NCBI RefSeq assembly: GCF_002198715.1
Contig: NZ_MWLK01000021.1
Location: forward strand, 186,001 to 250,000
Direction: 5' to 3'
DNA from: Rhodomicrobium sp. R_RK_3
Lineage (GTDB): Bacteria > Pseudomonadota > Alphaproteobacteria > Rhizobiales > Rhodomicrobiaceae
Length of the DNA: 64,000 nucleotides
Below, piece after piece: positions 8,713 through 17,062 of the stretch. Both the position numbers and the translations under genes were made by a program. Position 1 is the stretch's first letter. Each line of letters starts with the position of its first letter. The notes below the pieces were generated by a model. The model saw only the letters and a list, made by a program, of their open reading frames with translations, was not told the origin of the DNA and did no database searches.

Positions 8713-9228
8713 TCACACGACGAGGACGCCATCTCCCGGCCGTACCATCTCCAACACCCTGACCATAGCCTCCCGCGAGACTGCGATACACCCTTCCGTC
8801 GGCCGATAGTCGTCGTGCGCCAGATGCAGGAAGATCGCGCTGCCTCGCCCCTGCGCGCGCGGCGAATCATTGAACCCCAGCACCACGACGAGATCGTACA
8901 GCCTATCCTCGCGCCACATCCGCTCGTGGCTGGCGGGATAAGGCAGCCGCACCAGCCGATTGTAATTGGCGTCGCCCGGCGCGTCGCACCATCCCATGTC
9001 CGGCGTCAGCGGAGAAACCGGCAGGGCGGTGTTGGGCCTGGCCACCCGGTCGGGCCGGTAGAACACATGCCGGATCGACCAGCGCCCGCGCGGCGTCACC
9101 CCGTCGCCCTCGCCGGATTTGGCGCCCCGGCCGCCGCGCCCCAGGGCGCACGGGACGTGTACAGCGCCGAGATGGAGCTTGCCTTGCGTGCCCGCCCGCG
9201 ATAATCCCCTGACAACAATGAGCGGCAT
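8713..9228 (-). CDS. L,D-transpeptidase-like (YkuD domain) protein
   Basis: The YkuD catalytic signature is clear: His135 in F-L-H-L-A-H and Cys147 in R-P-T-E-G-C-I-A-V-S. Family enzymes form 3-3 peptidoglycan cross-links or attach proteins to peptidoglycan. This 171-residue form is short, and I see no signal peptide (it begins M-P-L-I-V-V-R), so its site of action and exact reaction are unclear. The gene is divergent from the OmpR-type regulator, with a perfect 11-bp dyad between them. Confidence 0.85.
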   Translation of the reverse strand: MPLIVVRGLSRAGTQGKLHLGAVHVPCALGRGGRGAKSGEGDGVTPRGRWSIRHVFYRPDRVARPNTALPVSPLTPDMGWCDAPGDANYNRLVRLPYPASHERMWREDRLYDLVVVLGFNDSPRAQGRGSAIFLHLAHDDYRPTEGCIAVSREAMVRVLEMVRPGDGVLVV

Positions 9229-9248
9229 GGTCTATTCTTTGCATGTGA

Positions 9249-9271
9249 GCGTCCGGAGGACCTCCGGACGC
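9249..9271. promoter_or_regulatory. Perfect 11-bp dyad between divergent genes
   Basis: GCGTCCGGAGG (9249-9259) and CCTCCGGACGC (9261-9271) are exact reverse complements around one base. It lies 21 bp before the L,D-transpeptidase-like start and 69 bp before the regulator start. The symmetry suits an operator; the lack of a T-run and the divergent setting make a terminator unlikely. Confidence 0.5.
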
Positions 9272-9339
9272 CGCTGTAATCCTTCCATCATAGGCGGCTG
9301 TCTATATATGCTAATATCGATTGGATCGGAGAGCCTGGA

Positions 9340-10026
9340 ATGAGCACAGCGCGAAAGATTCTTGTCATTGACGATGATGAGGACCTTCGGGAGTCGCTGA
9401 CCGATCAGATCGCGCTGCATGAGGAGTTCGAGACCACCTCGGCGGCGACGGCCAGCGAAGGCATCGCCAAGGCGAAATCCGAAAGCGTCGATCTCATCCT
9501 GATGGATGTCGGCCTGCCGGACATGGACGGCCGCGAGGCCTGCAAGATCCTGCGCAAGAACGGATTCAAGGGTCCGGTCGTGATGCTGACGGCGCAGGAC
9601 AGCGATTCCGACACCATCCTCGGCCTCGAATCGGGCGCCAACGACTATGTGACGAAGCCGTTCAAATTCGCCGTGCTGCTGGCCCGCATCCGCGCCCAGC
9701 TCCGCCAGCACGAGCAGAGCGAGGACGCCGTTTTCGCCATCGGCCCCTATAGCTTCAAGCCGGCGGCGAAGATGCTGCTGGACGAGACCGGCGGCAAGGT
9801 GCGGCTGACCGAGAAGGAGACCTCGATCCTGAAATTCCTCTACCGGGCCGGCGAAAAGGTCGTCTCGCGCGAGGTGCTGCTGCACGAGGTCTGGGGCTAT
9901 AATGCCGGCGTGACGACGCATACGCTGGAGACCCACATCTACCGGCTGCGCCAGAAGATCGAGAAGGACCCCTCCAACGCCGAGCTGCTCGTCACCGAAA
10001 CCGGCGGCTATAAGCTCGTCCCCTAG
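9340..10026 (+). CDS. OmpR/PhoB-family response regulator
   Basis: A receiver domain (acidic residues Asp11-13, phosphoacceptor Asp56 in I-L-M-D-V-G, Lys106 in V-T-K-P-F) is joined to a winged-helix DNA-binding domain. The latter shows L-T-E-K-E-T-S-I-L-K-F-L, S-R-E-V-L-L-H-E-V-W-G-Y and T-H-T-L-E-T-H-I-Y-R-L-R-Q-K-I. The 228-residue length is standard. No partner kinase lies nearby, so it is an orphan here. Confidence 0.92.
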   Translation: MSTARKILVIDDDEDLRESLTDQIALHEEFETTSAATASEGIAKAKSESVDLILMDVGLPDMDGREACKILRKNGFKGPVVMLTAQDSDSDTILGLESGANDYVTKPFKFAVLLARIRAQLRQHEQSEDAVFAIGPYSFKPAAKMLLDETGGKVRLTEKETSILKFLYRAGEKVVSREVLLHEVWGYNAGVTTHTLETHIYRLRQKIEKDPSNAELLVTETGGYKLVP

Positions 10027-10052
10027 AGCTGCGTCTTTTTTGCCCTGCCTTC

Positions 10053-10128
10053 GAAAGATTGTAATTCGCGCTTGATCTTGCGCGGCACATTCGCATTGCC
10101 TGTGTTTTGCGACTCAGTCCAATCTTTC
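10053..10128. promoter_or_regulatory. Separated 9-bp inverted repeat upstream of the cNMP-binding gene
   Basis: GAAAGATTG (10053-10061) and CAATCTTTC (10120-10128) are perfect reverse complements 58 nt apart. They fall in the spacer between the response regulator and the cyclic-nucleotide-binding gene. It may be a looping pair of half-sites or chance. Confidence 0.3.
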
Positions 10129-10180
10129 AACCTGGGAACAGAGGTGTATTGCGTTTCAATGCAATATTGGCAGGTTCATC

Positions 10181-10672
10181 ATGGCGCTCGACAAGAACGC
10201 CGAACTCCTCGGCAGCGTGCCGCTCTTTCACGGGCTTGCTGTTGAGCAGCTCACGGCAATCGCGACCAAGTCGAAAAAATCCTTCTTCGAAGCCAATGCG
10301 ACGATCTTGTCCAGCGGCACGCAGGGGCAGACCGCCTATCTCATCCTGAGCGGACGCGCGGTCACGAAGCCGCGAGAGGGCTCGCGGCTCGAGGCGGAGC
10401 CTTTGGAAGCGGGCACGCTGATCGGCGAAATGGCCATGCTGGTCGAGACCGAATATACGCTCGATGTCGTCGCCGAGAGCCGCGTCCGGGCTCTGGCGAT
10501 CTCGCGCGACGAGCTGTTCGAGGTGATGGAGGACGACCCCTCGATCGCCCATCATCTGTCGGAGCAGATCACCGAGCGGCTGATTTTCCTCGCCTGCGAC
10601 CTGCGTGAAGTCGACCAGCGCTTCGCCATGCTGGAGGCCACGCTCGACAATGTGATCGCCTCGGTCGGTTAA
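10181..10672 (+). CDS. Cyclic-nucleotide-binding domain protein (Crp-like, no DNA-binding domain)
   Basis: The 163-residue protein is essentially a single cNMP-binding beta-roll: L-G-S-V-P-L-F near the start, then G-T-Q-G-Q-T-A-Y-L-I-L-S-G, G-T-L-I-G-E-M-A-M-L (about 85-94) and a C-terminal helical hairpin. There is no helix-turn-helix, so it is a sensor or adaptor rather than a Crp/Fnr regulator. Ligand identity is unknown. Confidence 0.87.
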   Translation: MALDKNAELLGSVPLFHGLAVEQLTAIATKSKKSFFEANATILSSGTQGQTAYLILSGRAVTKPREGSRLEAEPLEAGTLIGEMAMLVETEYTLDVVAESRVRALAISRDELFEVMEDDPSIAHHLSEQITERLIFLACDLREVDQRFAMLEATLDNVIASVG

Positions 10673-10751
10673 GCGCGGATCGGCATCGTCTTCCTCTTGC
10701 AAGCCAACGCGGTCTGGCATAACTTCCCGCCAAGCGACCCCGTCGCCGGAT

Positions 10752-10828
10752 GCCGCTGTAGCTCAGTTGGTTAGAGCGCTAGATTGTGGATCTAGAGGTC
10801 CCCTGTTCAAGCCAGGGCAGCGGTACCA
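10752..10828 (+). tRNA. tRNA-His (anticodon GTG), alphaproteobacterial type without G-1
   Basis: A complete 77-nt cloverleaf with encoded CCA. The acceptor stem is GCCGCTG/CAGCGGT with a G1-T72 wobble and discriminator A73; the base before G1 is T. The anticodon stem CTAGA/TCTAG encloses loop TTGTGGA (anticodon GTG). Canonical bacterial tRNA-His has an encoded G-1 opposite C73; its absence with A73 is a known feature of a subset of Alphaproteobacteria. Confidence 0.95.
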
Positions 10829-10955
10829 ACAAAATCAAGGATTTACGGAAGAGTTTCCTGAGCCGGTGCCGCAAAGATCCGCGCGCGGTACCCGTCCGGA
10901 GCCCGTTTCGTCCAACGGCCATCCGGGCCTTCCCCAGACGTCGCAATCCTAACGC

Positions 10956-11064
10956 CGTCGCCCCGGCCGTCAGAGCCGGGGCCTACTCGCCTCTCCGCGA
11001 GCATGGTGCCAGCGGTTCTGCCAATGGGTCCCGGTTCGGCCTGACGGCCGCCCGGGAAGACGGG
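10956..11064 (+). repeat. Repeat family A, copy A2
   Basis: Begins CGTCGCCCCGGCCGTCAGAG at 10956, contains the shared centre (TGGTGCCAGCGG, then AATGGGTCCCGG) and ends near GACGGCCGCCCGGGAAGACG. It lies in the 294-bp gap between tRNA-His and the converging gene ending at 11123. The rest of that gap holds nothing I can identify. Confidence 0.8.
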
Positions 11065-11122
11065 AGAACACGACATGGCAAGACCGGGACGTATTCGGGC
11101 GCGGCCCTTTGCACCGGCCCGC

Positions 11123-11734
11123 CTAAGGCGCAACCTGGCGATATTTCGTGATCAGGTCCCCGGAGGCCGCCGCCGCTTGTTGCAGCGCCGGCAAGAGCAG
11201 CGTCTCCGCGTTCCTGACGTTGCGGAGTAACGTCTCCTTCATGCGCATCCGGTCCGAGCTGAAGAAATTGCTCGAGGTCTTGAACCACTCGCGGGCGCGA
11301 GGGTTGCCCAGCGTTTCGCCGACCTCGTCATAGAGCGCCTGCATACCGGAAAGCGCGACCGGCGGGATGTCGAAGGCCGAGGTGGTCTGGCCGGCGGCGT
11401 TCCAGACGAACAGGCGCAGGCGCGGCCACTCCCCGACGCTCTCCGCCCCCGACGGATCGATCCTGCCGGCGAATTCATTCACCCGCGCGACATTATCCTT
11501 CAGCTCCGCATAGACGGCGGTGAGCAGGTCGGATTGCTGCTGCGCCTTGACGTAACGGTCATATTCCAGGGTGCGCTGGAACCCGACATAGCCGGCGAGA
11601 TAGACGCCCAAAACCGTCGCGGCGATGGTGAAAAGCTGGGCCACGATGAATTGCGGTCCGCCGATACTTTCAAGGATGCTGAATTTTTCCGGCGTGCGCT
11701 GCGCTTCGTCGAGTGCGGCATTATTGAGCGTCAT
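11123..11734 (-). CDS. Single-pass membrane protein of unknown function
   Basis: About 203 residues. One strong hydrophobic segment lies at about 26-47 (F-I-V-A-Q-L-F-T-I-A-A-T-V-L-G-V-Y-L), followed by a charged, largely helical domain that may be coiled (E-Y-D-R-Y-V-K-A-Q-Q-Q-S-D-L-L). I do not recognise the family. The frame is open to 11836, but AAGGGGG stands just before two ATGs at 11740 and 11734, and spacing favours 11734. It is divergent from the TetR gene. Confidence 0.75.
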   Translation of the reverse strand: MTLNNAALDEAQRTPEKFSILESIGGPQFIVAQLFTIAATVLGVYLAGYVGFQRTLEYDRYVKAQQQSDLLTAVYAELKDNVARVNEFAGRIDPSGAESVGEWPRLRLFVWNAAGQTTSAFDIPPVALSGMQALYDEVGETLGNPRAREWFKTSSNFFSSDRMRMKETLLRNVRNAETLLLPALQQAAAASGDLITKYRQVAP

Positions 11735-11909
11735 TGTCATCCCCCTTGCTTGGCGCGTCCTATTTTCGGCGGTTTGTAGCGCCGCAATTGGGGCGAACTT
11801 GCGGTCGCTTGGCCCGTCGCCAGCCGGACTTGGCAAACATCAGTTCTATAGCGCTCGCTCAAAAACCGGGTTATTCTCGCTCTCATTCCTCCCCATCGGG
11901 CGAGATGAG

Positions 11910-12527
11910 ATGATGGCGCGGCCAAAATCCTTCGATGAAGACAAGGTGCTCGACGCCGCCATCGATTGCTTTTCGCGCAACGGCTTGAAATCGGCCTCGA
12001 TCCGCGATCTGGCGGATGAGATGGGCATCGCCGGGCCGAGCCTTTACAACGCCTATGGCTGCAAGCGGGCGCTGTTCGTCAAGGCGCTGGCGCGCTATGC
12101 CGACGCCGCCGTACGCGCCAAGCTCGCGGCGCTCGAGCGCGCACACCCGGCGCCGGGCGCCATCGCCGCCTTCTTCGCCGAAACCATCTCCGATGCGCTG
12201 GCGGGCCCCGAGGCGCGCGGCTGCATGATCGTCAACACCGCCATGGAAGCCGATCCGCGCGACGCCGAACTGAGTGCGCTCGTCTCCGGCTATCTCGGCG
12301 AGATTCAAGAATTCTTCGTGCGAAATCTGACCGCCGCACGCGCGGCGAGCCTCATCCCTGGCGATCTCGATATCGAGGACGCGTCGCGCCTGTTCGTCGG
12401 CCTGTTGCTGGGCCTTGGCGTGCTTGCGCGAGCGCGTCCAGAGCGGGCGCTGCTGGAGGCGACCGTGCGTCCCGCGCTCGCGCTTTTGGAAACGGCCCCT
12501 AGATCCCGACGGAGAGGCTTATCATGA
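11910..12527 (+). CDS. TetR/AcrR-family transcriptional regulator
   Basis: About 205 residues. The N-terminal helix-turn-helix is clear: V-L-D-A-A-I-D-C-F-S-R-N-G-L-K-S-A-S-I, then D-L-A-D-E-M-G-I-A-G-P-S-L-Y-N-A-Y-G. The C-terminal part carries R-G-C-M-I-V-N-T-A-M-E, typical of the group that senses electrophiles or small organics. Its stop overlaps the start of the GST gene (ATGA), so it probably controls its own operon. ATGs at 11910 and 11913 are equally possible starts. Confidence 0.9.
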   Translation: MMARPKSFDEDKVLDAAIDCFSRNGLKSASIRDLADEMGIAGPSLYNAYGCKRALFVKALARYADAAVRAKLAALERAHPAPGAIAAFFAETISDALAGPEARGCMIVNTAMEADPRDAELSALVSGYLGEIQEFFVRNLTAARAASLIPGDLDIEDASRLFVGLLLGLGVLARARPERALLEATVRPALALLETAPRSRRRGLS

Positions 12528-13222
12528 TCGAGCTGCATTATTGGACGACGCCCAACGGGCATAAAATCACGATGTTCCTCGAAGAGGCGGGGCTGCCATA
12601 CAGCATCGTGCCGGTGAACATCAACAAGGGCGATCAGTTCAAGCCGGAGTTCCTGGCAATCTCGCCGAACAACCGCATCCCGGCCATCATCGACCATGCG
12701 CCCGCCGATGGCGGGGCGCCGATCTCGCTGTTCGAGTCCGGTGCCATCCTGCTCTACCTGGCGGAGAAGACCGGCCGCTTCATCTCGCCCGATCTCAGAA
12801 CGCGCGTCGAGACGCTGGTATGGCTGTTCTGGCAGGTCGGCGGCCTGGGCCCCATGGCGGGCCAGAACCATCATTTCGGCGAAAACCCGCCCGAGCGCAT
12901 CCCCTACGCCTCTACCCGTTATGTCAATGAAACCAATCGGCTTTACGGCGTGCTGAACAAGCGCCTGGCGGATCGCGACTTCATCGCCGGCGACTATTCC
13001 ATCGCCGACATGGCCTGCTATCCCTGGACCGTCTCGCATAAGCGCCAGCAGCAGAACCTCGACGACTTCCCGAATCTCAAGCGCTGGTTCCACACCATCC
13101 GCGAACGGCCGGCCACCATCCGGGCCTATGCCCAGGCCGAACAGTTCCGGGGCGAACAGGTTTCCGCCGAGGAAGCCAAGAAAATCCTCTACGGCCAGAC
13201 CGCCAGCGTGGTGACCGCCTGA
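12524..13222 (+). CDS. Glutathione S-transferase, nu class (YfcG/YghU-like disulfide reductase)
   Basis: The N-terminus W-T-T-P-N-G-H-K-I-T-M-F-L-E-E matches YfcG, including Thr9 and Asn11, the residues that bind glutathione in that class, which has high disulfide-bond reductase activity and low classical GST activity. A thioredoxin-like domain (1-85, with F-E-S-G-A-I-L-L-Y-L) precedes the helical C-terminal domain. Length (232) fits. It overlaps the upstream TetR gene by 4 bp. Confidence 0.88.
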   Translation: MIELHYWTTPNGHKITMFLEEAGLPYSIVPVNINKGDQFKPEFLAISPNNRIPAIIDHAPADGGAPISLFESGAILLYLAEKTGRFISPDLRTRVETLVWLFWQVGGLGPMAGQNHHFGENPPERIPYASTRYVNETNRLYGVLNKRLADRDFIAGDYSIADMACYPWTVSHKRQQQNLDDFPNLKRWFHTIRERPATIRAYAQAEQFRGEQVSAEEAKKILYGQTASVVTA

Positions 13223-13622
13223 AAACGGGGACCGCGTCAGCCGTCCATCTTGTATCGGGGCGCGGCCCACCTAAATGGCATCCCGGACGGCTTCGACGCC
13301 GGACGGGGTGCGGGCCCGCTGCTGCGGCGCCCCGGCCGTCATTCTGCCGCCCGCCAAACCCATCTTTTCGCATTTCGGCTTTCTCCGGAATTTGCTAAGC
13401 CGGAGCTGTTGGCCAGCCCTGGCGCAAGGCTGGCGGCGCATCCTGTCGCGCAGCCTGAAAAAGCGCTTGATTATGAACACGCAAGCGCTCAGCACCGATG
13501 CATCGGCCCGGCCCGACGCTTCGTCCGGCCTTGCCGCCACCGATACCGCCTTCCCTTTGAAGGCTCCGCATAACCCATGACGCCGCAACGAAGGTTGCAG
13601 CCTCTCGCAAGGAGGTACCGCA
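13223..13622. other. Spacer between GST and corA
   Basis: About 400 bp. An open frame at 13275-13580 has the codon character of noncoding DNA; within it a 35-codon frame from ATG 13473 could be a leader peptide but has no clear ribosome-binding site. A small dyad GCAAC-GAAG-GTTGC lies at about 13587-13600, just before the strong AGGAGG of corA (13612-13617). Leader control of Mg transport is possible but unproven. Confidence 0.35.
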
Positions 13623-14579
13623 ATGATCACCGCTTATGTGCGCAATAATGGCACGCTGACGCCGGTGGCCGTGGAGAAGGGCAGGCCGCTGCCCGCGGAC
13701 GCGATCTGGATCGACCTATACGGTCCAACCAAGGAGGAAGAGTCGCTCGCCGAGGAAGCGCTCGGGGTCGAGCTGCCGACGCGTGAGGAAATGCGCGAGA
13801 TCGAGATCTCCAGCCGGCTCTATCAGGAGAACGGTGCGCTGTTCATGACCGTCACCGTGATGACGCAGGTCGAGGGCGACAACCCGGAAGCCGAGCCGAT
13901 CACCTTCGTGCTGATCGGCCAGCGCCTCGCGACCATCCGCTACGCCAATCCGATGCCGTTCCGCGTCTTTGCCAGCCAGTGCCAGCGCCAGGCCGAGCTC
14001 GGCCTCTCCGGCGAAACCATCCTGGTCGGCCTGCTCGACGCCATCATCGACCGGCTCGCCGACGTTCTGGAGCGCGTGCAGCACGACATGAACCAGGTGT
14101 CGCGCAAGATTTTCTCGCGCGAGAAGACCGATTTCGAAGAGGTCATCCGCACCATCGGCCATGCCGAGGGGCTGACCTCGCGCTCGCGCGAAAGCCTCGT
14201 CAGCATCGGCCGCGTGCTGTCGTTTTTGAGCCGGCCGAACGAGGTGAAGCCCAACAAGGCGCTGGCGCGCGCGCTGAAGACGCTGTCGCGGGACGTGCTG
14301 TCGCTGAGCGATCATTCCAGCTATCTCGCCAACAACATCACCTTCCTGCTCAACGCGGTGCTCGGCATGTCGAATATCGAGCAGACCGACATCATCAAGA
14401 TTTTCTCGGTGATGGCGGTGATCTTCCTGCCGCCGACGCTCATCGCCAGCATTTACGGCATGAATTTCCAGTACATGCCCGAAATTGGCTGGTCCTTCGG
14501 TTATCCCGTCTCGATCATCATGATGATTTTGGCGGGCGTGCTGCCCTACCTCTATTTCAAGCGCCGGGGCTGGCTCTAG
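13623..14579 (+). CDS. corA: CorA-family Mg2+/divalent cation transporter
   Basis: A 318-residue inner-membrane channel with a long cytoplasmic N-terminal domain (glutamate-rich, then helical 130-235) and two C-terminal membrane helices. The signature G-M-N at 279-281 (Y-G-M-N-F-Q-Y-M-P-E) ends the first helix and the chain finishes with a basic R-R-G-W-L. The start is set by AGGAGG 6 nt upstream. It could move Co, Ni or Zn instead of Mg. Confidence 0.92.
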   Translation: MITAYVRNNGTLTPVAVEKGRPLPADAIWIDLYGPTKEEESLAEEALGVELPTREEMREIEISSRLYQENGALFMTVTVMTQVEGDNPEAEPITFVLIGQRLATIRYANPMPFRVFASQCQRQAELGLSGETILVGLLDAIIDRLADVLERVQHDMNQVSRKIFSREKTDFEEVIRTIGHAEGLTSRSRESLVSIGRVLSFLSRPNEVKPNKALARALKTLSRDVLSLSDHSSYLANNITFLLNAVLGMSNIEQTDIIKIFSVMAVIFLPPTLIASIYGMNFQYMPEIGWSFGYPVSIIMMILAGVLPYLYFKRRGWL

Positions 14580-14757
14580 CGACGGATCCCCGCCGCCTCG
14601 CCCCGTCAAACCGCCTGCCCGACGCCGTTCCATCTCGATCAGCGCCAGGGCGCCGCGATCGCGCGCACGGGCCGTGGCGCCGCCGGCATGGCGGGGCCGA
14701 TGGAGGCGTGGATGCACTTGCGCGACGGAAGCGATGCGCGGGCTAGAGACAGCTCAC

Positions 14758-14795
14758 AGCAAAAATCCCGGCCCGGCGCCGTGCGCCGTCCGGGA
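14758..14795 (-). terminator. Rho-independent terminator of rpmB
   Basis: On the reverse strand, downstream of the rpmB stop, a GC-rich stem (CCCGG-CGGCGC pairing with GCGCCG-CCGGG, 14766-14795) is followed directly by ATTTTT. This is the clearest intrinsic terminator in the window. Confidence 0.75.
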
Positions 14796-14842
14796 CATCA
14801 AATCGGATAGGCTGAGGACGGGCGCCCGAGGGCGCCTCGCAA

Positions 14843-15154
14843 TCAGTTCGCGGCGGTTTCCTCGGCGGGAGCCGCGGCCTTGGCTTTCTGAACTTCGCGC
14901 TTCAGCCGCAACATGCGGTCCGAAAGCTCCTCGTTCTTGGCCTTCAGCAGAAACGCATCGAGCCCGCCGCGATGCTCGACCGAGCGCAGCCCGTGGGCGC
15001 TGACCTTGACGCGCACGCGCCGACCGAGCGAGTCGCTGATGAGCGTGACGTCGCACAGATTCGGCTCAAAACGCCGCTTGGTCTTGATCTGCGAGTGGCT
15101 GACAAGATGGCCGACTTGGGCGTTCTTGCCCGTAAGCTCGCATCGGCGGGACAT
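14843..15154 (-). CDS. rpmB: 50S ribosomal protein L28
   Basis: The 103-residue protein begins [16 protein letters not shown] and contains [10 protein letters not shown] and [16 protein letters not shown], all standard for L28. The frame is open further upstream to 15424, but ATG 15154 has GGAG 7 nt before it and gives the conserved N-terminus. The length, near 100 with an Ala-rich tail, is typical of alphaproteobacteria. Confidence 0.96.
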   Translation of the reverse strand: MSRRCELTGKNAQVGHLVSHSQIKTKRRFEPNLCDVTLISDSLGRRVRVKVSAHGLRSVEHRGGLDAFLLKAKNEELSDRMLRLKREVQKAKAAAPAEETAAN

Positions 15155-15620
15155 GGCGATCTCCAACTGGCTAGACGTTGACCGGTCATCGTCTAGGATT
15201 TTGTGTGTCCGCACGGAATTTGGGAAAACCGGCCTGCGCTTTCCCCAACGTGCTTTGTCCGGACGTGACGGAAAAAACAAAACGACCACAGCGGCACCGT
15301 GGTCAGCAGCGCATGTATAGTGAGCGCGGGCGTGCCAGTCAAGCTGCGTCGGCGCGGAATAGGTGATGTTGTTGGGGCGCGGGGCGGCCGGGAAACAGGG
15401 CTCTCGCGAGGGGCCGGCGGGCAAGGTTTACGGACAGGCAACGATCCGTCTGCGTCCGGCATCGCCGGCGCTTGTTTGAACTGCGCCGCCGCTAAGACGT
15501 TGACATTGGAGCCCGCCCTGATGGGCGGCGCGGCGTCCGGTTGCCCGCCGGTGGCCATTCATGCAATGTTCCCTTTCGTTCATATAGACTGGCCGAATGT
15601 CATGGCCACCCGAGGCATCC
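15155..15620. other. Divergent spacer between rpmB and the GT2 gene
   Basis: About 466 bp holding the 5' regions of both genes. I see no additional gene or structured RNA. Frames in it are shadows without ribosome-binding sites. Confidence 0.4.
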
Positions 15621-16625
15621 ATGCACGCACCGCGACCCGTCCAGTTGATTTCCATCGTCCTGCCCGCTTTCAACGAAGGCGAAGCCTTGCGCATGGTGAT
15701 CCCGGCCATCGCCCAGGCGCTGCGCGGCGAGCTGATCGAGATCATCATCGTCGATGACGGCAGCACCGATGCGACGCGGGCTGCCGCGCTGTCCGCGACC
15801 GCCAGCTATCCGGTGCGCTATCTGCGCTTTTCGCGCAATTTCGGCAAGGAAGCGGCGCTGTCGGCGGGCATCGATGCGGCGCGCGGACAGGCCGTCATCA
15901 TGATGGACGCCGACGGCCAGCATCCGGTCGAGCTGCTCGCCCTGTTCCTGGAGCGCTGGCGGGCGGGTGCCGAGATCGTCTCGGGCGTGCAGAAGGACCG
16001 GCTCGACACGCCGCCAAAGCGTTTCGCCAAGCGCCTCTATTACCGGCTGATGGCGGCGGGCTCCTCGATCACCATCCCGCCGGACGCGGGCGATTTCCGG
16101 TTGCTCGACCGCAAAGTGGTCGACGCGCTGAAGACGCTGCCCGAGCGCAAGCGCTTCATGAAGGGCCTCTATTCCTGGGTCGGCTTCCGCACCGAGCTGA
16201 TCCCGTTTGTCGCCCGGCCACGCGCGGCGGGCGAGACCAAATATGGCTGGATGCAGCTTTTCGGCCTCGGCCTCACCGGCATGACCGCCTTCACCATCGC
16301 CCCCTTGCGCATGGTGTCGATCCTCGGCCTTGCCATTTCCGTGACCTCGTTCCTGTTCGGCGTCTACCTGCTGCTCGAATATTTCCTCGATAGCAATCAA
16401 CTGGCTGGCTGGGCGACGCTCGCCGTGGGCATGATGTTCTTCTCCGGGCTGCAATTGCTGGCCTTGGGGCTGATATCGGAATATCTTGCCGGCATGTTCG
16501 AGGAGGTGAAGCAGCGCCCCCTCTATATCGTCGCCGAGGACACCGGCGAGCGGGCTCCGGTTCCGGCGCGCGCCTCTACCGAAACTGTTATGGCCGAAGA
16601 TGACCCTAGCCGAGTTTCTCGATAA
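15621..16625 (+). CDS. Polyisoprenyl-phosphate glycosyltransferase (GT2, DPM/ArnC/GtrB type)
   Basis: A GT-A domain with V-L-P-A-F-N-E-G-E near residue 20, V-D-D-G-S-T-D (about 45-51) and M-D-A-D-G-Q-H-P (about 94-101) transfers a sugar to undecaprenyl/dolichyl phosphate. Two membrane helices at about 225-290 follow (V-S-I-L-G-L-A-I and M-F-F-S-G-L-Q-L-L-A-L), as in GtrB. GAGG precedes ATG 15621; the ATG at 15597 lacks one. It overlaps the GtrA gene by 26 bp, which supports a lipid-linked sugar donor that is made and flipped by the pair. Confidence 0.9.
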   Translation: MHAPRPVQLISIVLPAFNEGEALRMVIPAIAQALRGELIEIIIVDDGSTDATRAAALSATASYPVRYLRFSRNFGKEAALSAGIDAARGQAVIMMDADGQHPVELLALFLERWRAGAEIVSGVQKDRLDTPPKRFAKRLYYRLMAAGSSITIPPDAGDFRLLDRKVVDALKTLPERKRFMKGLYSWVGFRTELIPFVARPRAAGETKYGWMQLFGLGLTGMTAFTIAPLRMVSILGLAISVTSFLFGVYLLLEYFLDSNQLAGWATLAVGMMFFSGLQLLALGLISEYLAGMFEEVKQRPLYIVAEDTGERAPVPARASTETVMAEDDPSRVSR

Positions 16626-17022
16626 AGCCCCCTTGCGGCGCCAGCTCGCTGGATTTTTCGTCGTCGGCTGCGCGGCGGCGCTGACGCATCTGTCCGTCGT
16701 CATGCTGCTGGTCGAGGCGTTTTTCTGGCCGGCGCTGGTCGCCAATATCGCCGCTTTCGCCGTCGCCTTCGGGGTGAGCTTTGGCGGCCATTCGCGGCTG
16801 ACCTTTCCGGTCAGACCCTCGCGGCGCGCCGCCGCCCGCTACCGCTTCTTCGTCGTCGCCGTCTCGGCCTTTATTCTCAATCAGAGCGCCTATGCGGTAG
16901 GCCTGCAGCTTTTTGGCGAGCGCTTCTATCTGCCGGTGCTGTTCTTCGTGCTGCTGCTGGTCGCGGCGGCGACCTTCGTAGCTTCGAGGCTCTGGGCCTT
17001 CGCGCAGCCGGACGGCGTCTGA
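16600..17022 (+). CDS. GtrA-family membrane protein (putative lipid-linked sugar flippase)
   Basis: 140 residues with four predicted helices: L-A-G-F-F-V-V-G-C-A-A-A-L-T-H, then L-V-A-N-I-A-A-F-A-V-A-F-G-V-S-F, F-F-V-V-A-V-S-A-F-I-L-N, and V-L-F-F-V-L-L-L-V-A-A-A-T-F. The GtrA motif F-x-V-V-G and the polar second helix are present. GtrA proteins are thought to flip the undecaprenyl-linked sugar made by the GT2 partner encoded just upstream. Confidence 0.9.
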   Translation: MTLAEFLDKAPLRRQLAGFFVVGCAAALTHLSVVMLLVEAFFWPALVANIAAFAVAFGVSFGGHSRLTFPVRPSRRAAARYRFFVVAVSAFILNQSAYAVGLQLFGERFYLPVLFFVLLLVAAATFVASRLWAFAQPDGV

Positions 17023-17062
17023 TCGGAATTTAGCGGACAGGGCTCTAGCGGGGCGGGCCAAA

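Noticed and set aside
10131-10160. EcfG promoter before the cyclic-nucleotide-binding gene
   Set aside because: GGAAC and CGTT are both present but only 12 nt apart, too short for the 16-17 nt spacing.
13275-13580. 101-residue frame before corA
   Set aside because: Arg/Ser-rich composition without a ribosome-binding site; at most an inner 35-codon leader is possible.
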